Assembly (NCBI GenBank): GCA_964419225.1
Contig: CAYQPF010000023.1
Span: 1 to 45,258, forward strand
Direction of reading: 5' to 3'
DNA from: CAYQPF01 sp964419225
Lineage (GTDB): Bacteria > Cloacimonadota > Cloacimonadia > Cloacimonadales > CAYQPF01
DNA: 45,258 nucleotides
Below the pieces are notes generated by a model. It had not been told where the DNA came from, did no database searches, and saw only the letters and a program-made list of their open reading frames with translations. This document shows, piece after piece, positions 1-7,831 of the stretch (positions are counted from its first letter, which is position 1; each line of letters opens with the position of its first letter). The position numbers and the translations under genes were made by a program.

Positions 1-20
1 TTCAAATTCATTAGCTTCAG

Positions 21-54
21 CCAGATTGTGAAGATTCTACTGCACAGTTCGGGT
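21..54 (+). repeat. 34-bp dispersed repeat, copy 1
   Basis: Begins CCAGATTGTGAAGATTCTAC and ends CAGTTCGGGT. The reverse complement of 10147-10180 matches it at 32 of 34 positions, so the two copies lie inverted about 10 kb apart. Neither copy is in a gene. Function unknown. The rest of 1-296 shows only this, the 75-107 repeat and AT-rich DNA. Confidence 0.8.
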
Positions 55-74
55 TAGAAGGCTGTCTAAAATTG

Positions 75-107
75 CCTCGATAAACAAGGTATTCAGGATA
101 AGGGAAT
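75..107 (+). repeat. CATCGATA-type dispersed repeat, copy 1 (divergent)
   Basis: Reads CCTCGATAAACAAGGTATTC and continues with AGGATAAGGGAAT. It matches the better conserved copy at 2888-2920 with a few substitutions; further copies are at 2559-2576 (partial) and 9451-9480. All four lie outside intact genes. Confidence 0.7.
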
Positions 108-296
108 TTTTATTATAAAAATCATGCTCTTAGGCTGTGAACTATCAACTGTCTGCAAGACCTTTTCAGCGTTGTTTCTGAAAACTTTTGTTTGATCTTT
201 TTCTTGACTTATTATTAAGTTACTTATGAAGGTGAGTAATTAAGAATTTGTTTGAAAATTATAAAATTTAAAAAATTGTATTGAGAAGAGGTTTTT

Positions 297-2447
297 GTGA
301 AAATAAGTAGAATATTGATTTGTTTTTTTCTTCTGGTGTTTGTTTTAGTACCATTTACCTGGGCTCAAGACAGCCTGAATGTATCATTCGTTGCAAAAAC
401 GTTGAATGCTTTGGTCTATACTTCTGATATGGCTGTAGAAGGTTATCATGCTTATGTGCTCAGCGATTCTAAGATAAATATTTTAAATATATCTGATCCA
501 ACGATTCCTCAATTTGTAGGAGAGATTAAACCATTAGATTTTAACCATGATATTGAAATTGTAAATAATTATGCTTATGTTTCTGCATCTTCTTCTTCAG
601 AATGTAGATTATTCATATATGATGTTTCAAATCCAGGCAATCCTATGCTGTTAGATTCCATAAATATTTCAGATTATTGTACAAAAATAACTACTTGTGG
701 TAATTTTCTCTACATATATTCTTACATCGGGAAGATTAAGATTTATGATATTTCTGATCATGTCAATCCGGTTTTAGCAGGCTCGATGGATATTTCTGGA
801 AATATTAATTCAATAATTGTCCACGGTGATTTTATTTATGTTGCAAAACAATTTTTTTCAGATACTTATGTTAATGGTATTCAAATCTTCAATATTTCAG
901 TTCCTTCTGAACCTGTTGATGTCTCTTTCTATGAGTTAAGTAGCAAAGTAAGTGATATAACGGTATCCGGGAATTATGTTTACTGTGCAGTAGATCGGAT
1001 TGGGTTAAAAATCGTGAATATTAGTGATCCGGCAAATCCTCAGACTGAAGGTACCTATAGTATTGAACAGGATTTTAGGTGCATTACTATTCACAATAAT
1101 AATATCTATATGTCTGGAAATAGTCTGCATATCTTGGCAATCGGGAATCCGCATAGTCCCCAGTATGTTGCTTCAATAGACTCTCTGAGAACAATATCGC
1201 AGATTATAGTAAAAGATAATTTAGCATTTGTGGCTGCTGAAGGTTTTATTATCTTTGATGTTACTTATCCGAATGCTGTATATGAGATTGGCAGATATAA
1301 AATCAGTTATGCTCTCACTGTTGCAGTTAAAGACTGTATAGCTTATGTTCTTACACATGACTCTCTACACCTTATAAATATCTCTAATCCGGAATCTCCG
1401 GTTCTCCTTTCTTCAATAAAGTCAATCGTCTGGCCTCAAGGAATTGCCTTGCAAAATAATTATGCATTTATATCTTTAGGAAACGGAAATCTGCTTATAA
1501 TAGACATCACAAACCCCTTGCGGCCGTATATTCACAATTCTCTTAATATAGGAGCTTATGGACTCAATAAGATTGCTATTTCAGGCGAGTATGCCTATAT
1601 TACAGGATATGAATTTCTCCAAGTCATTAATATCGCCAGCCCAAGTTATCCCTATTTGACTTCTACTCTGCATTATCCGTTTCATACTGATGAATTAGTT
1701 TTAAGTGACAATTATGCTTTTGTTTATTCTTCTCACAATGGACTTTATATAGTTGATGTTTCTGATAAAACAAATGTTCGTATAGTTAGTTCCTCTCAAA
1801 AGTATGGGTATCCTTCAGGACTAGCTTTAATTAATAATGAATATCTTTGTTTGGGTAATTCTGGTCGTGAACTAAAGATTGTCAATATTTCTGATCCTTA
1901 TGACCTTTTCACAGTAAGTAACTACCATACTCCAGGTTCTTTGTGTGATGTTACTGTGTCTGGTGATTATGCTCTAATTTCTGGCAACTATTCAGGGTTA
2001 AGAATATTGAACATCTCAAACCCGGAAAATCCCTATGTCACAGGGTACTACAATACTATCGGAAAAACTAATGGTATTGCTGTTTTCGGTAATTATGCTT
2101 TTGTTGCTGATAATTTAAGTCTTAGTATTTTTGATATTTCAGCAGCAATCCCTCCGGTTATTTATCCTGAGGAAGTTAGCTTGACGCAAAACTATCCCAA
2201 TCCATTCAATTTAGAAACGAATATATCTTTTGATATCCCTGTAAATGGATTCGTTGATCTATCTATCTATAATGTCAAGGGTCAAAAAATATCCACGCTT
2301 TTTAGCAAAAGAACATTCAAAGGAACTCATAACATCATCTGGAATGGAAAAGACAGCTCTGGTAAAATTGTCTCTTCCGGGGTTTATTTCTCCAAACTGA
2401 CCTCAGGTGGAAAGACCCGGATAAAGAAAATGTTGCTGATGAAGTAG
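297..2447 (+). CDS. Secreted LVIVD-repeat beta-propeller protein with C-terminal sorting domain
   Basis: A 716-aa exported protein. Residues 1-23 are a signal peptide ending near TWAQ. Residues about 35-625 consist of repeated blade-like units with the pattern N-x-A-Y-V followed by (I/L)-x-(I/V)-x-(N/D)-I-S-(D/N)-P-x-x-P, typical of the LVIVD family of surface beta-propeller proteins. The last ~90 residues, from YPEEVSLTQNYPNPFN to KKMLLMK, form a FlgD-Ig-like/type 9-like sorting domain of the kind found on outer-surface proteins of FCB-group bacteria. The start is GTG at 297, preceded by GAGAAGAGG. It stands alone. Probably displayed on the surface or released; a ligand or enzymatic role cannot be read from the sequence. 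Confidence 0.85.
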   Translation: MKISRILICFFLLVFVLVPFTWAQDSLNVSFVAKTLNALVYTSDMAVEGYHAYVLSDSKINILNISDPTIPQFVGEIKPLDFNHDIEIVNNYAYVSASSSSECRLFIYDVSNPGNPMLLDSINISDYCTKITTCGNFLYIYSYIGKIKIYDISDHVNPVLAGSMDISGNINSIIVHGDFIYVAKQFFSDTYVNGIQIFNISVPSEPVDVSFYELSSKVSDITVSGNYVYCAVDRIGLKIVNISDPANPQTEGTYSIEQDFRCITIHNNNIYMSGNSLHILAIGNPHSPQYVASIDSLRTISQIIVKDNLAFVAAEGFIIFDVTYPNAVYEIGRYKISYALTVAVKDCIAYVLTHDSLHLINISNPESPVLLSSIKSIVWPQGIALQNNYAFISLGNGNLLIIDITNPLRPYIHNSLNIGAYGLNKIAISGEYAYITGYEFLQVINIASPSYPYLTSTLHYPFHTDELVLSDNYAFVYSSHNGLYIVDVSDKTNVRIVSSSQKYGYPSGLALINNEYLCLGNSGRELKIVNISDPYDLFTVSNYHTPGSLCDVTVSGDYALISGNYSGLRILNISNPENPYVTGYYNTIGKTNGIAVFGNYAFVADNLSLSIFDISAAIPPVIYPEEVSLTQNYPNPFNLETNISFDIPVNGFVDLSIYNVKGQKISTLFSKRTFKGTHNIIWNGKDSSGKIVSSGVYFSKLTSGGKTRIKKMLLMK

Positions 2448-2558
2448 GGACTAGCGTCCAATATATGGTTCAGATATTAAATTCCAGGTGTTGATACTCT
2501 CAGACCTGTAGTCATATGATATAAACTTAAAAAAGAAACTCTTTAAAAAAGTTATTTG

Positions 2559-2576
2559 CATCGATAGACAGGATGA
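2559..2576 (+). repeat. CATCGATA-type dispersed repeat, partial copy
   Basis: CATCGATAGACAGGATGA matches the first half of the copy at 2888-2920 with one substitution, then ends where a heptamer tract begins at 2579. Confidence 0.6.
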
Positions 2577-2578
2577 GT

Positions 2579-2613
2579 AATAGTTGTTAGTGGTTAGTTG
2601 TTAATTGTTAGTT
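2579..2613 (+). repeat. Heptamer tandem tract (GTTAGTT type), 5 units
   Basis: Five consecutive 7-bp units in perfect register with consensus GTTAGTT; the first (AATAGTT) is the most divergent. It lies 130 bp after the LVIVD gene. Same word family as 19333-19381, 22181-22201 and 44877-44897. The remainder of 2448-2690 shows nothing recognisable. Confidence 0.85.
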
Positions 2614-2691
2614 AAGAGAGCGTTTAATGGCTAATTCCCAGGTCTTTTATGGAACCTGGCTATAGATTAGTTCAGGATGTTCACATTGTAG

Positions 2692-2809
2692 CATGGGCAG
2701 CTTGCCCATGTAAGTGCCAGATTTGGTCTCGATTGTCCGAAGGACATAATATCTTAGACGGCAGTTTTAACTGCTGGGAAGATAAGCCGTACCTTATCCG
2801 CCAGGATAA
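2692..2809. repeat. Train of four short perfect hairpins
   Basis: Four small inverted repeats follow one another in 118 bp: CATGGGCA-GCT-TGCCCATG (2692-2710), TGTCC-GAA-GGACA (2734-2746), GCAGTT-TT-AACTGC (2761-2774) and TTATCC-gcca-GGATAA (2794-2809). The first hairpin and its 3' flank (to about 2725) recur at 3463-3498. Reading frames crossing this segment are short and lack a ribosome binding site, so I treat it as non-coding. The architecture resembles the element at 6907-7100 although the arm sequences differ. Confidence 0.7.
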
Positions 2810-2887
2810 AAGATTATTATTTCTTAACTGTGGAAAATGCTGCCATCGAATAGCGTATGAAATAGTGGTAATCAGAGATTTATTTTT

Positions 2888-2920
2888 CATCGATAAACAG
2901 GATGTTCAGGATAGGGGAAT
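2888..2920 (+). repeat. CATCGATA-type dispersed repeat, best copy
   Basis: Starts CATCGATAAACAGGATGTTC and ends AGGATAGGGGAAT. It serves as the reference copy for the family (75-107, 2559-2576, 9451-9480). Confidence 0.7.
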
Positions 2921-3029
2921 CATTGTAATACAAACAAAACCTGTGATATTTGGATTGTAATCCAAAAATCTTATGATATTTTTGGATTTGATTCCAATTA
3001 TAGTATATTTTCTCCGACATATGACCTGA

Positions 3030-3374
3030 TTTCCAATTAATACCTCCCTGAGTTATTATTATGATAATTCAATTGGGAACTATAATGAGATTACTTCCAG
3101 AACAGATATCGATGCACTCTGGGAAAACATGATGCTTTCAGAAAGAAGGAAGTATCTACATTATCAGGGAATTTATGCAAATACATATTTCTGGAGAACG
3201 ATGCAGCAACAGGAAATAGATTATTTGGAAGAAATTGATGGCAAATTTAGTGCTTTTGAAATAAAATGGAATTCTCAAAAGAAACCACGATTCACCAAAA
3301 CGTTTATTGAGAATTATCCGGTAGAGGAATGTCAGGTCATTAATCCAGACACCTTTTCAGAATGGCTGAGATAA
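3030..3374 (+). pseudogene. Remnant of a DUF4143-type AAA ATPase (C-terminal end only)
   Basis: An open stretch from the stop at 3027-3029 to TAA at 3372-3374 encodes about 114 residues. These read like the C-terminal part of the ATP-binding/DUF4143 family: a region around YYYDNSIGNYNEI, then ALWENMMLSERRKY, the family hallmark YFWRTMQQQEIDYLEE, and an E-I-K-W-N block near the end. The N-terminal AAA domain, including Walker A and B, and the first half of DUF4143 are absent upstream, where only hairpin and repeat sequence is found. No ribosome binding site supports translation from 3129. I infer a gene truncated by deletion or repeat invasion. Intact members are about 380-420 aa. Confidence 0.75.
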
Positions 3375-3462
3375 AATTCGAATAGAAGCAGACAAGCGAG
3401 TAATCTGAGATTTTTTGGTAGAATCCTGCCTTTCTGGTGCTTGAGGTATTCTTCTTCTGGGA

Positions 3463-3498
3463 GCATGGGCAGCTTGCCCATGTAAAGTGCCAGATTTG
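3463..3498 (+). repeat. Second copy of the GCATGGGCA hairpin repeat
   Basis: It repeats 2691-2725 almost exactly, with one extra A after the hairpin. The arms CATGGGCA and TGCCCATG enclose GCT. The following segment AAGTGCCAGATTTG is also shared, so the conserved unit extends beyond the hairpin. Confidence 0.8.
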
Positions 3499-3646
3499 CA
3501 TGTCCAAATTCTTCTCCGGATGTTAGATTTTCTGTGTTTTTATCAGTGGTTATGTTTTCCAAAGTATAGACTATAATATTCCTTTATCCTGTCGGATAGG
3601 TGCTCGATCAAGTACCAGCAAATTATCACAATCAACTCTCTTCCCT

Positions 3647-3692
3647 GTCCATGTTCGTCCATATTGTCCATACCGTCCATTTAGTCCATTTT
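3647..3692 (+). repeat. Nonamer tandem tract (GTCCATNNN)
   Basis: Five GTCCAT words spaced 10, 9, 9 and 9 bp apart (for example GTCCATATT, GTCCATACC). It opens a run of tandem tracts continuing to 3844. Confidence 0.8.
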
Positions 3693-3694
3693 CC

Positions 3695-3764
3695 CAACTG
3701 TCAACTCTCAACTTTCAACTCTCCCCACACTGCCCCCTGCCGACTGCATACTGCCCACTGTTTG
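3695..3764 (+). repeat. Two adjacent heptamer tracts (CAACTNT, then CTGCNNN)
   Basis: 3695-3722 holds four units of CAACT(G/C/T)T. After a 7-bp bridge, 3730-3764 holds five units of CTGCCNN-type words (CTGCCCC, CTGCCGA, CTGCATA and so on), each in strict 7-bp register. The first family recurs at 11915-11935. The second recurs in reverse complement at 30277-30311 and, more weakly, at 14501-14527. An 87-codon open frame over 3600-3863 is a by-product of these repeats. Confidence 0.85.
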
Positions 3765-3808
3765 CCCTCTTCATTCTTGGTGTTCAGCAACTTCCCACTG
3801 ATTTTTCT

Positions 3809-3844
3809 GACTCGTCCGACCAGTCCGACATGTCAGACTCTCCC
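3809..3844 (+). repeat. Nonamer tandem tract (GACNNGTCC), 4 units
   Basis: Four 9-bp units in register (GACTCGTCC, GACCAGTCC, and two diverged). The reverse complement is the GTCGGACNN word of the 22244-22279 tract, so one family occurs in both orientations about 18 kb apart. Confidence 0.8.
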
Positions 3845-3915
3845 TAACACAATCTCCCTGTAACTTTTTCTCCTCATAGCAGTTATATTAACAAAAATGT
3901 ATTCCTGAGGCTAAT

Positions 3916-4461
3916 ATGAAAGTGTTTTTTGAGCAAGGACAGACTTCCTTTCCCAAAGGCGGGAAGAAAGAGGGTATTGTTTTCTGTTACTACAGACAGA
4001 AAGACCTGTGCATGGGCAGAAAATACTCTTCAGTTCCCTTTTTACCGCAAAATGCCAAGATAATCAGTCTCGAAAAACTGACTCTCAACATCTGGCATAA
4101 CCTGCCACTCCGCTTTAAACATGATTTATGTACTTATGCTCAACAATATAAAACAGAATATCCCGATCTGCGTCGGAAACATCTGAATTCCTACAGTATC
4201 TTCCTGAAAATTATCCATAAGATCGACAGGCAATGCCTGTTTTCCCAAAAAGAAAATGCTTCCTATAACTTGTATGTACTACTCTTCGGACATTTATCTG
4301 TGGCAGATTTTATCTATGCTGGTTTTTTGCTTCCAGTCAGAAAGGGCTACAAACTCACAGCGAGAATTATCCCAATAGTTAAGTCGTATCCCCAGATAGA
4401 ACAAAATCTATTCCCTGAACTAACAACAACCTGCCCAAACCGGCACTCCAAACCAGGATAA
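3916..4461 (+). CDS. Unrecognised 181-aa protein
   Basis: I do not recognise this family. The start ATG at 3916 is preceded by CTGAGGCTAAT, a plausible short ribosome binding site. The protein is basic, with many K, R and Y residues and no signal peptide. The middle (residues ~45-100) looks helical, and around residues 110-135 a more hydrophobic segment (NLYVLLFGHLSVADFIYAGF) is too polar to call a membrane helix. The C-terminus, TTCPNRHSKPG, is ragged and may be an out-of-family tail. It sits between a repeat cluster and a GC-rich repeat, in a zone with broken genes, so it could itself be a fragment. Confidence that it is a real gene is moderate. Confidence 0.45.
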   Translation: MKVFFEQGQTSFPKGGKKEGIVFCYYRQKDLCMGRKYSSVPFLPQNAKIISLEKLTLNIWHNLPLRFKHDLCTYAQQYKTEYPDLRRKHLNSYSIFLKIIHKIDRQCLFSQKENASYNLYVLLFGHLSVADFIYAGFLLPVRKGYKLTARIIPIVKSYPQIEQNLFPELTTTCPNRHSKPG

Positions 4462-4501
4462 GTCCTGACTTGTGCAGAGAATGTAAAAAAAGCTTTGTTC
4501 A

Positions 4502-4541
4502 CTCACCTCGCTTTGCAAGAGAGGGGCCGGGGGTGAGTTAT
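4502..4541 (-). repeat. GC-rich ATAACTCACCCCCG-type dispersed repeat, copy 1
   Basis: On the minus strand it reads AATAACTCACCCCCGGCCCC followed by TCTCTTGC. It matches the plus-strand copy at 44830-44868 (AATAACTCACCCCCGACCCC). In this copy the CTCACC and GGTGAG ends can pair. It lies between genes and stands out as GC-rich in AT-rich surroundings. Confidence 0.75.
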
Positions 4542-4603
4542 TCTCTCTTGCTGACTCTCACGTCAGCCCCATTTGTGGAACAAGCAAACTTTTTACAAAA
4601 CAG

Positions 4604-4631
4604 TTGACATTGATCTTAATGTTCCTATAGT
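4604..4631 (+). promoter_or_regulatory. Sigma70-like promoter for the AAA-ATPase-like gene
   Basis: TTGACA (4604-4609), 16-bp spacer, TATAGT (4626-4631). The start codon follows at 4650 after AAGAGGTGGG, so the leader is very short. Confidence 0.6.
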
Positions 4632-4649
4632 GAATCCAAGAGGTGGGAA

Positions 4650-6365
4650 ATGAGAAAGAAAATACCTTACGGGATAAGTAATTTCCAGAGAATGATTGAT
4701 GAAAATTACTATTTTGTGGATAAAACACGCTTCATTGAAGTACTGGAAAATTTTGATGAACCCTATCTTTTTTTCCTCAGACCACGCCGTTTCGGTAAAT
4801 CTCTCTTTGTTTCCGTCCTTGAAAATTACTATGATAGAAGTAAAACAGAATTAACGGATAAACTTTTTAAGGATTTGTACATTGGTAGTCACCCTACACC
4901 TTTGAAGAATAGTTATTACATTTTGTCTTTTGATTTCAGTGGGGTAAATATAGATGATGAGGGATCAGTTTTAGCTAATTTTAAAGGCAAAATTCTCAAG
5001 GGAACTGACGCGTTTTTGAGGAATTACAATATTAATGTAACGTATGATAGAGAATCAACTCCTAACTTCATCTTTGATTCCTTTATAACTGCAATCACGC
5101 CTTTCTTAGCTGGGAAAATGTATGTCATAATTGATGAATATGATCATTTTACCAGCGATTTACTGAGTTTCAAAAAAGAAATCTTTGAAAAGATCGTTGC
5201 GAAGAGCGGTTTTTATCGTAAATTTTTTGAAGTCCTGAAAATAGGAACCAAAACTGTAATCGACCGGATTTTTATTACGGGAGTAAATCCATTTACTCTG
5301 GACAGTCTGACTTCCGGCTTTAATATCGGTTCTGATTTAACTCTTCACCCCAAATTGAACGAAATGTTGGGTTTTACAGAAGATGAGATATTCGCTATCT
5401 TCAAAGCCTGGGAGATAGATGACAACCTTATTAACCAGACCTTACCTGTCATGCAGAAGAATTATAATGGTTATCTGTTTGCAAAAAAAGCGGGTACTAG
5501 CGTTTATAACAGCGATATGGCACTCTATTTTTTAAAAGATTTTCTGACTACAGGTTATCCTCCTGAAGAACTAATTGATGAAAATATCGCCACAAGTTAT
5601 TATAAAATTCGTCAATTTGTGCAGCTTGGAGATCAAAAAGGGAATATGAATGCTGTACAAAATATTCTGGAAGGAAATCCCACTTACGTGTCCCTGACTC
5701 AGAAATTTGACTTAGGCCAGAAGTTTACTACTGATGATTTAATGTCTGTTTTCTTTTACATGGGATTATTGACAATTACTGATTCCAGCTTAGGCCTCCT
5801 TGAAATGAGTATTCCCAACTACGTGATCAAAGAGCTATATTTTAAGTTTTTCAATGAGTTGATAGAAGAAAATTCCCACTACAATCTTAATGTATCTGTT
5901 ATCAAATCTTCCCTTATGCAGTTAGCTAAGGAAGGAAATATCCAGCCCTTGGTTGGGATTACGGAAAGCATGCTCAGGAAGTTGTCGAACCGTGATTTCA
6001 TAAGATTTGATGAGAAGTATGTCAAACTTATTTTCCTGACTTATTGTTTCCTGAGTAAAATGTATTATGTAAAATCCGAATATGAAGTTGAGGATGGTTT
6101 TATAGATATTGCTTTGTTACCGAATGATGTTGTAAAACCTCCTTATTTTGCCATTATTGAATTGAAATATTGTAAGAAAGAAAATTTCACAGAAGAGCTG
6201 CTACGAAGTAAGATAGAAGAAGCAGAACAGCAATTAGCAAAATATAAGCAAGCTGAAGAGTTGGCCAATATGCCGAATCTACTGAAGTTTATTGTTGTCT
6301 TCAAAGGTGATGAGTGCGTTTATCAGGAGCAATACTTAGAACCTGATCTGAATGTTTCTTTGTAG
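4650..6365 (+). CDS. AAA-ATPase-like protein with DUF1703 PD-(D/E)XK nuclease domain
   Basis: A 571-aa protein of the AAA-ATPase-like (PF09820) plus DUF1703 (PF08011) architecture, common in FCB-group genomes. The N-terminus has the family signature IPYGISNFQRMIDENYYFVD, then a Walker A-like PRRFGKS near residue 45 and a Walker B-like segment MYVIIDEYDH near residue 160. The C-terminal ~90 residues carry a PD-(D/E)XK nuclease core: GFIDIALLP followed by AIIELKY, giving the D...E-x-K residues. Length is normal and both domains look intact. These proteins are often abundant paralogues of unsettled function; roles in mobile elements or defence have been suggested from their folds. Start supported by AGAGGTGGGAA. 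The DUF3795 gene follows after 31 bp. Confidence 0.85.
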   Translation: MRKKIPYGISNFQRMIDENYYFVDKTRFIEVLENFDEPYLFFLRPRRFGKSLFVSVLENYYDRSKTELTDKLFKDLYIGSHPTPLKNSYYILSFDFSGVNIDDEGSVLANFKGKILKGTDAFLRNYNINVTYDRESTPNFIFDSFITAITPFLAGKMYVIIDEYDHFTSDLLSFKKEIFEKIVAKSGFYRKFFEVLKIGTKTVIDRIFITGVNPFTLDSLTSGFNIGSDLTLHPKLNEMLGFTEDEIFAIFKAWEIDDNLINQTLPVMQKNYNGYLFAKKAGTSVYNSDMALYFLKDFLTTGYPPEELIDENIATSYYKIRQFVQLGDQKGNMNAVQNILEGNPTYVSLTQKFDLGQKFTTDDLMSVFFYMGLLTITDSSLGLLEMSIPNYVIKELYFKFFNELIEENSHYNLNVSVIKSSLMQLAKEGNIQPLVGITESMLRKLSNRDFIRFDEKYVKLIFLTYCFLSKMYYVKSEYEVEDGFIDIALLPNDVVKPPYFAIIELKYCKKENFTEELLRSKIEEAEQQLAKYKQAEELANMPNLLKFIVVFKGDECVYQEQYLEPDLNVSL

Positions 6366-6396
6366 AGTCATCTCATTAGAATATTAAGGAGAAAAA

Positions 6397-6813
6397 ATGC
6401 CGGGTTTAGAATCTTTCTGTGGGATATACTGTGGTGCCTGTCTTTGCAATATAGTCAAAGAGGCTGGAAATATCGAAGAAGTCGCTATCAAACTCAATCG
6501 TACTGTCGAACAACTGACTTGTACCCAATGCAAAACTGCTCTGTTTCAGGAGTGTTGTTTTGTTACTTGCTGCACTGCTCACAATTTTAACAATTGCTCT
6601 GAATGTCCTGACATGCCTTGTGAAGATTTGACAAAATTTGCTAATGATGGACTGAAACATCATGCTACAACAATACCCAATCTGCTTAGAATCCGGGAAA
6701 TAGGACTGGATAACTGGCTAACAGAACAAAAAGAGTTTTATTCCTGTACCCAATGCGGACAAAGACTAGGATGGTCTTATACCGCTTGTGATAAATGTGG
6801 GAGTGAAGTTTAG
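6397..6813 (+). CDS. DUF3795 cysteine-rich protein
   Basis: A 138-aa soluble protein with about 18 cysteines. The N-terminal motif FCGIYCGACLCN, the middle CTQCKT...CCFVTCC and CSECPDMPC groups, and a C-terminal zinc-ribbon-like pair (CTQCGQRLGW, then CDKCGSEV) match the DUF3795 family, presumed to bind metal. No enzymatic activity is established for the family. AAGGAG lies just upstream of the ATG, and the gene starts 31 bp after the AAA-ATPase-like gene, so co-transcription is likely. Confidence 0.85.
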   Translation: MPGLESFCGIYCGACLCNIVKEAGNIEEVAIKLNRTVEQLTCTQCKTALFQECCFVTCCTAHNFNNCSECPDMPCEDLTKFANDGLKHHATTIPNLLRIREIGLDNWLTEQKEFYSCTQCGQRLGWSYTACDKCGSEV

Positions 6814-6906
6814 AAGCATAGACATAATTCAATAAACAACCTTTTAGATCATATTTTCATAAAAATACAATATTCAAATAATATTATGTTCAATTTATAA
6901 GAATTT

Positions 6907-7100
6907 TGGGCTAAAGCCCATAGAGAAGAAAGGGAATTGGTTTGTTTTTTGTATATCCCAGCCTAAAGGCTGGGTCTATTGATGAATAACATGCTGCAGG
7001 AATATTTGTTTTGTTTGAAGTCGGCATATCAATAGCACCTGGCTTCAGCCTGGTGACTAAATAAACATCCACAAACCATTATCCCCAAGGGCTTTAGCCC
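6907..7100. repeat. Composite REP/BIME-like element with nested inverted repeats
   Basis: Four hairpins are arranged symmetrically: TGGGCT-AA-AGCCCA (6907-6920), CCCAGCC-TAAA-GGCTGGG (6957-6974), CACCTGGCT-TC-AGCCTGGTG with one mismatch per arm (7036-7055) and GGGCT-TT-AGCCC (7089-7100). The outer pair resemble each other, as do the inner pair. The sequence CTATTGAT after hairpin 2 is the reverse complement of ATCAATAG before hairpin 3, so the whole can also fold as one large cruciform. This fills most of the 343-bp gap between 6813 and 7157. No RAYT transposase is in the window. Confidence 0.75.
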
Positions 7101-7156
7101 AACTATCAATGAAGATTCTGCCCCAAAATGAAAGAATTTATGTTGTAGGACTACTA

Positions 7157-7831
7157 TTAATCCTCTTCTTTTGCTTCTAAAATTGTCCGTCTTTCAATAA
7201 CTTCTTCGAGATTGCCTTTCGTAATTTTATCATTGAAAGGAATCATGTTTTCCAACTCAAGATTCAAATGTTGGGCATCACCATTAAACAATTGCAGGAA
7301 TCCGTGTTTGAGGATTTTGTTCTGAGTTTTTAGTTCTTCCAGGCGTCTTTCCATGATAATGTCAATCATGTTTTCATAATCAAGAGCATTGTCGTATTTA
7401 GTCATGTATGCGAGTAGTTGACCAATAGTTTTATCAGGTATGGATTCGATTAGATTTGAAAAATCCTTATAACCGTTCTCATTAATGTAATTTTTAACTT
7501 CAGAGATGAATTTAACGAGATCATGTACAGTATAGTCTGAAGCCAGGACTGGTAATGCAATACTTGATTTTCGCTCATAGCATTCCATGATCTTTTGTTT
7601 GACTTCTTCACTGACCTGCGGTAACTCTCCGCTTTGTTTCAGCTTTTCCACTAAAATCTGCAGATGCGTGATTGCTTTGACTGACATGTTTTTATAAATT
7701 TTGTCCTGAGCACTATCTTTGAGGCAGTAGATAAGGTTGCTTAGGTCGGGACCGGTCATACCTCTGAGGAAAGTTTGCAACTGACGGTTTCCCATTTCCA
7801 TAATAACTCTTGAGAAATTAAAGTAAGCCAT
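7157..7831 (-). CDS. FliG C-terminal-domain-like protein paired with an ECF sigma factor
   Basis: A 224-aa soluble protein counted from the second ATG (7831). AAGGAGG sits 6 nt before that codon but directly abuts the first ATG at 7837. Residues ~15-75 resemble the C-terminal domain of the flagellar rotor protein FliG: LRGMTGPDLSNLIYCLKD followed by KIYKNMS, matching FliG's (L/I)xxALKGA...REKxxxNMSxRA pattern, then a helical stretch ending in a basic ECYERKSS. A second helical block (LIESIPDKTIGQLLAYM) may be a divergent repeat. The C-terminus, EERRTILEAKEED-like, is charged. No other flagellar gene is in the window. It overlaps the upstream sigma gene by 14 nt, so the two are translationally linked. 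A role as partner or regulator of that sigma factor is inference. Confidence 0.6.
   Translation of the reverse strand: MAYFNFSRVIMEMGNRQLQTFLRGMTGPDLSNLIYCLKDSAQDKIYKNMSVKAITHLQILVEKLKQSGELPQVSEEVKQKIMECYERKSSIALPVLASDYTVHDLVKFISEVKNYINENGYKDFSNLIESIPDKTIGQLLAYMTKYDNALDYENMIDIIMERRLEELKTQNKILKHGFLQLFNGDAQHLNLELENMIPFNDKITKGNLEEVIERRTILEAKEED

Noticed and set aside
2649..2960. 103-codon plus-strand open frame and a 69-codon minus-strand frame over the same stretch
   Set aside because: They run through the four-hairpin train and the CATCGATA repeat, lack a ribosome binding site, and the translations resemble no family.
3332..3562. 76-codon minus-strand open frame
   Set aside because: It overlaps the DUF4143 remnant and the GCATGGGCA repeat, with no start signal and no recognisable product.
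2579..3844. CRISPR array
   Set aside because: The repeated units are 7-10 bp, contiguous and degenerate. There are no 25-35-bp identical repeats with unique spacers and no cas genes.
3600..3863. 87-codon open frame rich in H, S, P and T
   Set aside because: Almost all of it is tandem repeat sequence; the composition follows from the repeat words.
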